From the NCBI RefSeq assembly GCF_003008575.1, contig NZ_CP027667.1, positions 2,222,501-2,286,500 of the forward strand: a DNA stretch of 64,000 nt, read 5' to 3'. Below the pieces are notes generated by a model. The model saw nothing but the letters and a program-made list of their open reading frames with translations, was not told the DNA's origin and did no database searches. Shown in pieces: positions 59,466 to 64,000 of the stretch. Source of the DNA: Melaminivora suipulveris (GTDB lineage: Bacteria; Pseudomonadota; Gammaproteobacteria; Burkholderiales; Burkholderiaceae_C). Made by a program: the position numbers and the translations under genes. Numbering within the stretch: the first letter of the stretch is position 1; every line of letters begins with the position of its first letter.

Positions 59466-60590
59466 TCACCCGACTTGCGGCACGAACGCCTCGCCCAGGT
59501 TCAGCATCAGCCGGTTGGCCCAGGCGAACAGGGCGACGGCATGCACGGCGTCGAGCAACTCCAGGTCGGACAGGCCGGCGGCGCGCAGCGGCGCCAGCTG
59601 CTGCGCGCCGAAGCTGCCGGGCGCGCGCGTGAGCGCCGCGCTGGCCTGCACCAGGGCACGCTCGCGCGCGTTGGTGCCGGCGCCCTGCGGGTCCTGGAAG
59701 ATCTGCGCGATCACGTCGTTGCGCTTGGCCAGCTGCTCGAAGCGCTGCGCGTGCACCGAGGCGCAATAGACGCAGCCATTGACGCGCGAGACCACCGTGG
59801 TGGCCACCTCGCGCTCGGCGCGCGGCAAGCCCAGCGGGGCGTACATGATGGCGTTGAAGGCCTGCGAGCGCTCGGCCAGCACCTGCGGCTGGTGCGCCAG
59901 GACCAGGTAAAAGTCGGAAGTGCGCGCCTTTGGGTGGCTGGCGTCCAGCACGGCGGTCTGCTCGGCGCTGGCGCTGGCCGGATCGACCACCGGCAGCCAG
60001 GATTTCCAGTCCAGCGTCTCGCTGGTGTAGCCGTTGATGCGCAGCGGCTCGCCCGGCGCAGGCAGATTCGCCGGATGCACGAAGGGCGCCTCGGGCGCGG
60101 CCGGGGCGCTGGCTGGCGCGCCGTCCGTCGCCGGGCCCAGCGCGGCCAGAGCCGATACGCCGGCCAGCACGCGCGCCTGATAGGTGACGAAGCCGATGAG
60201 CTGCGCCAGCAGCACCACGTCCGGCGTCGCCAGACCTGCGGTCGGCAGCGCCAGCAGGGCGGCTCGGTCGGCAGCGGCGGGCTCGGTCGCCAGCAGGTGG
60301 GCGAAGCGGCGCACGGCCTGCCAGCGCGCGTCTTCTGCCGGCGCGGCGAGGCTCTGCGCTGCGGCGCTGTAGTGCCGGGCCAGGGCATCGACGCCACTGT
60401 CCGCGGCGACGTCCTGCGCCACGGCCAGACGCTCGGCCTGCGGCAGGCTATCGGCCAGGCCAGGGCCCAGCAGCAGGTCTTCGCAAGCCTGCGTGGCCAG
60501 GACGGCCTTGGCGCGCTGCGCGCGTGCGGCCTGCACATGGGGCGCCTCGGACAGGCGGGCAAGAGTGGCGATGGTGTCGTGGTCAGTCAT
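59466..60590 (-). CDS. Carboxymuconolactone decarboxylase/AhpD-like domain protein
   Basis: A 374-aa two-domain protein. The N-terminal half has helical CMD-like features. The C-terminal half contains the redox CxxC motif in RVNGCVYCASVHAQRF (about residues 287-302), typical of AhpD-type alkylhydroperoxidase domains. The ATG at 60590 overlaps the stop of the monooxygenase gene, so both are coupled. The exact substrate is not known; a peroxidase-type role in a small catabolic or detoxification operon is the best reading. Confidence 0.85.
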   Translation of the reverse strand: MTDHDTIATLARLSEAPHVQAARAQRAKAVLATQACEDLLLGPGLADSLPQAERLAVAQDVAADSGVDALARHYSAAAQSLAAPAEDARWQAVRRFAHLLATEPAAADRAALLALPTAGLATPDVVLLAQLIGFVTYQARVLAGVSALAALGPATDGAPASAPAAPEAPFVHPANLPAPGEPLRINGYTSETLDWKSWLPVVDPASASAEQTAVLDASHPKARTSDFYLVLAHQPQVLAERSQAFNAIMYAPLGLPRAEREVATTVVSRVNGCVYCASVHAQRFEQLAKRNDVIAQIFQDPQGAGTNARERALVQASAALTRAPGSFGAQQLAPLRAAGLSDLELLDAVHAVALFAWANRLMLNLGEAFVPQVG

Positions 60591-62044
60591 GTCGTCGTGG
60601 GCAGTACGCGGCGGGCAGTGTCGGCGGGCGTCCATTCGTCGCCCAGCAGCTCGGGCTCGGCGTAGGCCTGCAAGGTGGCGAAGTGCTGCTGCACGTCCTC
60701 GCGGTACAGCAGGCCGGCGATGCCGCTGGCCAGGCGCCGCGCGCCGTCGCTGATGGCGGGGATGTCGCCTGAGACCGTGCCGTGCGACAGGGCAGCCGGG
60801 TAGCACAAGCAATGGATGCGATCCAGCCCAGGGCAGGCGCCGGGCGCGCACTCGCGGAATTCGAACACCGGCCCCAGGTCGGGCGAGTCGTGCAGCTCGC
60901 GGTCTTCGTCGCCCGGCGGCGGCGTGAAGCGCTCGCCCCAGATGCGCACGCAGGACGCGAACGCCGCGAACTCGGGCTTTTGCGCCCAGTCGATGACAAA
61001 GCCGGTGGCCAGGATCAGAAAGTCGAAGACAAAGGTGCCGCGCGTGGTGGCCACATGCAGCGCGCCGTCCACCTCGTGCACGCCTTCTACCCCGCAGCCG
61101 AAGTGGAAAAACGCATTGGCGTGGCGCGACACGCGCTGCGTGCTGCCGCGCGGCGGCGGCACCTGGGTGGTGTTGATGTAGTGGCGGATGCGCCACTTCC
61201 ATTCGTCAGGCAGCTCGTGGTGGCCCTGCGTCAGGCCGGGCACGCCCGAGCCCTTGGACTTGTTCACCGTGGGCATGGCGGCGCGGCGCGCGATCAGGTC
61301 CACGCTGGCCGCGCCGCACTCCAGCGCGGTGCCGGCGCTGTCCATGGCCGATGAGCCCATGCCGATCACGCCCACGCGCCGGCCGGCCAGCGCACTGTAG
61401 TCCAGCACGTCGGACGAGTGCGCCCACAGCGCCCGGCGCACGTCCTGCATGAAGGGCGGGATCTGCGGCCCGCCAAGGCCGTCGCGGCCGGTGGCCAGCA
61501 CCACGCGGCGCGCGTGCCAGGTGGCGCTGCCGGCGGGCGCGCGCACGTCCACATCCACCAGGCCGTCCGCGCGCGGGCGCACCGCCGTGACGTGGTGCTC
61601 GTTGCGCACGTCGGCTTCGGTCACGCGGCGGTACCAGCGCAGATAGTCCATCCATTGCAGGCGCGGGATCTTGTCCAGCGCGGCCCAGGCCGCCGCGCCC
61701 CACTGCGCCTCGAACCAGGCGCGGAAGGTCAGCGAGGGCACGCCCAGCGCCGGCCCGGTGAGCTCCTTGGGCGAGCGCAGCGTCTCCATGCGCGCGGTGG
61801 TCGCCCAGGGCCCTTCGTAGTCGCGCGGCGCGCGGTCCAGCAGCACGGCCTGGACGCCCTGCTGCGCCAGCGCCATGCTGGCAGCCAAGCCCGCCTGGCC
61901 GGCGCCGACGATCAGCACGTCGATGACGGGCTGGCCTTCCAGCAGCCGCTGCGACAGCCAGGGCTTGGCGCGCCAGTTGAGGGTCAAGAGGTCGTGCTGT
62001 ACGCGATCTTCGAGCGCGGCGAGCGAGGGGGCGATGGCGGTCAT
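60587..62044 (-). CDS. FAD-dependent NAD(P)H monooxygenase/oxidoreductase
   Basis: A 485-aa flavoprotein. The FAD-binding Rossmann motif is VLIVGAGQAGLAASMAL (about residues 42-58), and the second dinucleotide site is GVIGMGSSAMDSAG (about 225-238). An ATGFVIDW segment near residue 345 fits the flavin-monooxygenase ATG motif. It lies between the solute-binding protein and the CMD protein genes, all on the minus strand. The substrate is unknown. Confidence 0.88.
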   Translation of the reverse strand: MTAIAPSLAALEDRVQHDLLTLNWRAKPWLSQRLLEGQPVIDVLIVGAGQAGLAASMALAQQGVQAVLLDRAPRDYEGPWATTARMETLRSPKELTGPALGVPSLTFRAWFEAQWGAAAWAALDKIPRLQWMDYLRWYRRVTEADVRNEHHVTAVRPRADGLVDVDVRAPAGSATWHARRVVLATGRDGLGGPQIPPFMQDVRRALWAHSSDVLDYSALAGRRVGVIGMGSSAMDSAGTALECGAASVDLIARRAAMPTVNKSKGSGVPGLTQGHHELPDEWKWRIRHYINTTQVPPPRGSTQRVSRHANAFFHFGCGVEGVHEVDGALHVATTRGTFVFDFLILATGFVIDWAQKPEFAAFASCVRIWGERFTPPPGDEDRELHDSPDLGPVFEFRECAPGACPGLDRIHCLCYPAALSHGTVSGDIPAISDGARRLASGIAGLLYREDVQQHFATLQAYAEPELLGDEWTPADTARRVLPTTT

Positions 62045-62065
62045 GCGGGCGGGGAGGACAGCAGC

Positions 62066-63064
62066 TCAGTCGATGCGGATTTTGGCGTCCTTGACGACCT
62101 GGGCCCACTTGGCGCGGTCCTTGTGCACCGTCTGGCGGAACTGCTCGGGCGTTTCGATGCGCACCGCGTTGCCCTGCGACTCGAAGCGCTGGCGCACCTC
62201 GGGCTGCTCCAGCACCTCGCGCACGGCGGTGCTCAGCTTGCCCACGATCGCCGGGTCCGTGCCCTTGGGCGCAAAGATGCCGAACCAGATCGAGCTGTCA
62301 AAACCCTGCGTTCCGGGCAGTCCGCTGGCGGCGATGGGCGGCACTTCCTTGACGACCGCCACCGGCTTGGCCGTGGTCACGCCCAGCAGGCGCACCTTGC
62401 CGCTCTTGTAGTGCGGCAGCACGGTCTGCACCTGGTTCATGATGCAGCAGGTCTCGCCGCGCAACACCGAGCTGATGGCCTCGGGGCCGCCCTTGTAGGG
62501 CACGTGCACCATGTCCAGGCCCAGGCGCGCGTTGAGCTCGGCGAACGCCATGTGCGTGCCGGTGCCGTTGCCGGTGGAGGCGTAGTTGTACTTGCCGGGG
62601 TTGGCCTTGACGGTGTCGACGAACTCCTTGAGGTTCTTCACGTCGATCACGTCGGGGTTGATGGTCAGCACGTTGGAGACGTCGATCAGCGGCGCCACCG
62701 GGACGAAATCGGCCTCCACGTCGAACGGCAGGCTCTTGTACAGCGCCGCGTTGCTGCCGTGCGTGGCGGCGGTGCCGAAGGCCAGGGTGTAGCCGTCCGG
62801 CTTGGCGCGGGCGACGTACTCGCTGGCGATGTTGCCGGCCGCGCCCGACTTGTAGTCGATGATGATCGGCTGGCCCAGCTTCTGGCCCAGCGGCTCCTGC
62901 ACCACACGCGCCACCACGTCCACGCCCGAGCCTGCGGAAAAGCCCATGATGAGCGTGATGGGCTGGCGCGGCCAGTCGGCCGCGTGGGCCAGGGCGGCGC
63001 CGGCGAGCAGGGCGCCGCCGGCCAGGGTGGAGCGCAAAAGCGAAGCGAGGGAGGAGGAGGGCAT
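62066..63064 (-). CDS. Bug-family tripartite tricarboxylate transporter substrate-binding protein
   Basis: A 332-aa periplasmic protein. The signal peptide ends AGAALAHAADW, followed by family motifs PITLIMGFSAGSGVDVVAR, LGQPIIIDYKSGAAGN and HVPYKGGPEAISSVL. Bug proteins bind small carboxylates or aromatic acids. The TctA/TctB membrane genes are not adjacent, which is common for Bug proteins. It starts 21 bp upstream of the monooxygenase gene, so it probably delivers the substrate of that small operon (inference). Confidence 0.92.
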   Translation of the reverse strand: MPSSSLASLLRSTLAGGALLAGAALAHAADWPRQPITLIMGFSAGSGVDVVARVVQEPLGQKLGQPIIIDYKSGAAGNIASEYVARAKPDGYTLAFGTAATHGSNAALYKSLPFDVEADFVPVAPLIDVSNVLTINPDVIDVKNLKEFVDTVKANPGKYNYASTGNGTGTHMAFAELNARLGLDMVHVPYKGGPEAISSVLRGETCCIMNQVQTVLPHYKSGKVRLLGVTTAKPVAVVKEVPPIAASGLPGTQGFDSSIWFGIFAPKGTDPAIVGKLSTAVREVLEQPEVRQRFESQGNAVRIETPEQFRQTVHKDRAKWAQVVKDAKIRID

Positions 63065-63211
63065 GGGTCTTGTTTCCGAAAGGGCAGGGGCAGTATCGCG
63101 CAGCGCTGCCGGCGCCAGGGCCGGGCCGCGCTGCGCAGCACGGGCCATTGTCGGGAAAACCTCATGCGGGCGCGCTATATGGATATGGGTGCGCTTGCGG
63201 CGCTTGAGTGA

Positions 63212-63625
63212 TCAGTAGCGACGCGGGTTGTTCGGATGCCGGTCGTAGCGGTTGGGCACGCCGTCGCGGTCGCGGTCCCAGCGGCCGTGCTCGAACTGCC
63301 AGCGGCCGCCGTGCTGGCGCCACAGCGGCTGGCGCCATTGCTGGCCGTGGCGCACGCGCATCCACTGGCCGGGCACCCAGGCGTAGCGCTGGCCGCGCCA
63401 TTCCCAGTGGCCTTGTGACCAGACCATGCCCCGGCGTGGCGCCGGGGCGCGCTCGTAGCGCGGCGGCGGCGGGGGCGGCATCACGTGCACCGGCTGGGCC
63501 GCGTGTCGCGGTCCGGTCTGGATGACCACGGTGGCGCTGGGCGCTGCCTGCACCGCGCCGGCGGCCAGGGCTAGGAAAAACGACAGGGCGGCCCAGCGGG
63601 CAGCAGGTGGGGCGATGCGGGCCAT
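63212..63625 (-). CDS. Secreted Trp/Arg-rich protein with YXWGXW-like repeats
   Basis: A 137-aa protein with a signal peptide (ALSFFLALAAGAVQA), a proline run (MPPPPPPRYE) and a W-rich segment GHWEWRGQRYAWVPGQW of the YXWGXW type. It ends in a DRDRDGVPNRYDRHPNN calcium-loop-like motif. The function is unknown. The ATG at 63625 puts the signal peptide at the N-terminus. Confidence 0.8.
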   Translation of the reverse strand: MARIAPPAARWAALSFFLALAAGAVQAAPSATVVIQTGPRHAAQPVHVMPPPPPPRYERAPAPRRGMVWSQGHWEWRGQRYAWVPGQWMRVRHGQQWRQPLWRQHGGRWQFEHGRWDRDRDGVPNRYDRHPNNPRRY

Positions 63626-63679
63626 GGGGTTGCTCCTTGTGCGAATGGCGATGCAGTCATGCTGCGCCGCGCGCGTCAA

Positions 63680-63799
63680 GAGCGATGCCGGACAAGATGG
63701 CCACCGCGAAAAGTCTTGTGAGCAGCTGTCACGCGCTGCAGAGCTCCTTGCATGGGTAAAAAACGCCTTCAGCCGTTGTGTATGAACGGCCTGGAGCTA
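63680..63799. other. Intergenic region
   Basis: About 120 bp with no gene. It includes the short inverted motif GCCGTTGTGTATGAACGGC and an AGCTATTATTTTTGATA stretch of the dispersed-repeat type. Confidence 0.4.
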
Positions 63800-64000
63800 T
63801 TATTTTTGATATGTAACGCCCGTCCGGCGCATGGCCGTGAAAGCCTCGAACTCCCAACTGCGCAGCGCCAGCAGCAGCGTGCAGCCCTCGCGCTCGGGCT
63901 CGGGCAGGCGCTGGTCGGCCAGGTGCTGCTGAGCAAAGTCCTGCGCCACGCGCTGCATGCGCTCGGTGAAGGCCGCCAGCTGGCTGCGCGCGATGCTGCC
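63800..64000 (-). CDS. 3' end of an unidentified protein gene
   Basis: An open minus-strand frame enters from the right edge and stops at 63800-63802 (TAA). The visible 66 residues include RSQLAAFTERMQRVAQDFAQ and LLLALRSWEFEAF, a helical, soluble C-terminus. I do not recognise the family. The codon use fits the host. Confidence 0.6.
   Translation of the reverse strand, partial: GSIARSQLAAFTERMQRVAQDFAQQHLADQRLPEPEREGCTLLLALRSWEFEAFTAMRRTGVTYQK

Overview
The window is high-GC DNA from a betaproteobacterium of the order Burkholderiales, most likely a member of the Comamonadaceae. This rests on the rrn-tRNA-tuf-tRNA-secE-nusG-rpl-rpoBC order, the style of the NtrY/NtrX-like pair, a PhaM-like protein, a Bug-type binding protein, and short AGCTATC-containing dispersed repeats that I associate with this family. 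No species is claimed.

Region 1 (1-17766) is the conserved core. It holds the end of an rRNA operon (ITS tail, 23S, 5S, terminator), then a promoter followed by tRNA-Tyr, tRNA-Gly, tRNA-Thr, tuf and tRNA-Trp. Next come secE-nusG-rplKA, rplJL with a long leader and an attenuator, and rpoB-rpoC with a strong terminator. Region 2 (17838-22285) has a LemA-like protein, a DUF4390 protein, an NtrY-like sensor kinase, a REC-Fis response regulator without an AAA+ domain, and tRNA-Phe.

Region 3 (22239-48219) is a genomic island of about 26 kb integrated into tRNA-Phe. The last 47 bp of the tRNA gene are repeated, with one mismatch, at the far end. No integrase gene remains. The left part is a pile-up of insertion sequences: an IS5-family element, an IS256-family fragment and an IS3-family element. 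The rest is an antiviral-type cluster, all on the + strand: a DrmD-like SNF2 helicase, a very large Eco57I-like DNA methyltransferase, a KAP P-loop NTPase, an AbiEi/AbiEii toxin-antitoxin pair, a giant YprA/DUF1998 helicase, and a RelE-UvrD fusion. A DISARM-type SNF2 helicase and methyltransferase next to a Druantia-like DUF1998 helicase is the signature I recall for the recently named ARMADA class. The system looks disarmed. Two nearly identical copies of one 860-bp IS5-family (IS427-like) element interrupt the two large helicases, each with a clean 3-bp target duplication whose removal restores the reading frame. The YprA-like gene also carries a 1-nt frameshift. The methyltransferase, NTPase, toxin-antitoxin pair and UvrD fusion remain open.

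Region 4 (48220-64000) returns to host chromosome: the tRNA-Phe-side terminator, a membrane-anchored c-type cytochrome, a second copy of the 1197-bp IS5-family element, and an RND efflux operon (MFP, RND pump, outer membrane factor) with a divergent TetR regulator and a palindromic operator. Then come tRNA-Arg(CCG), a tyrosine phosphatase, an HU-like protein with a Lys/Ala tail, a PhaM-like protein, a monooxygenase/CMD-protein pair with a Bug-type solute-binding protein, a small secreted W-rich protein, and the 3' end of one more gene.
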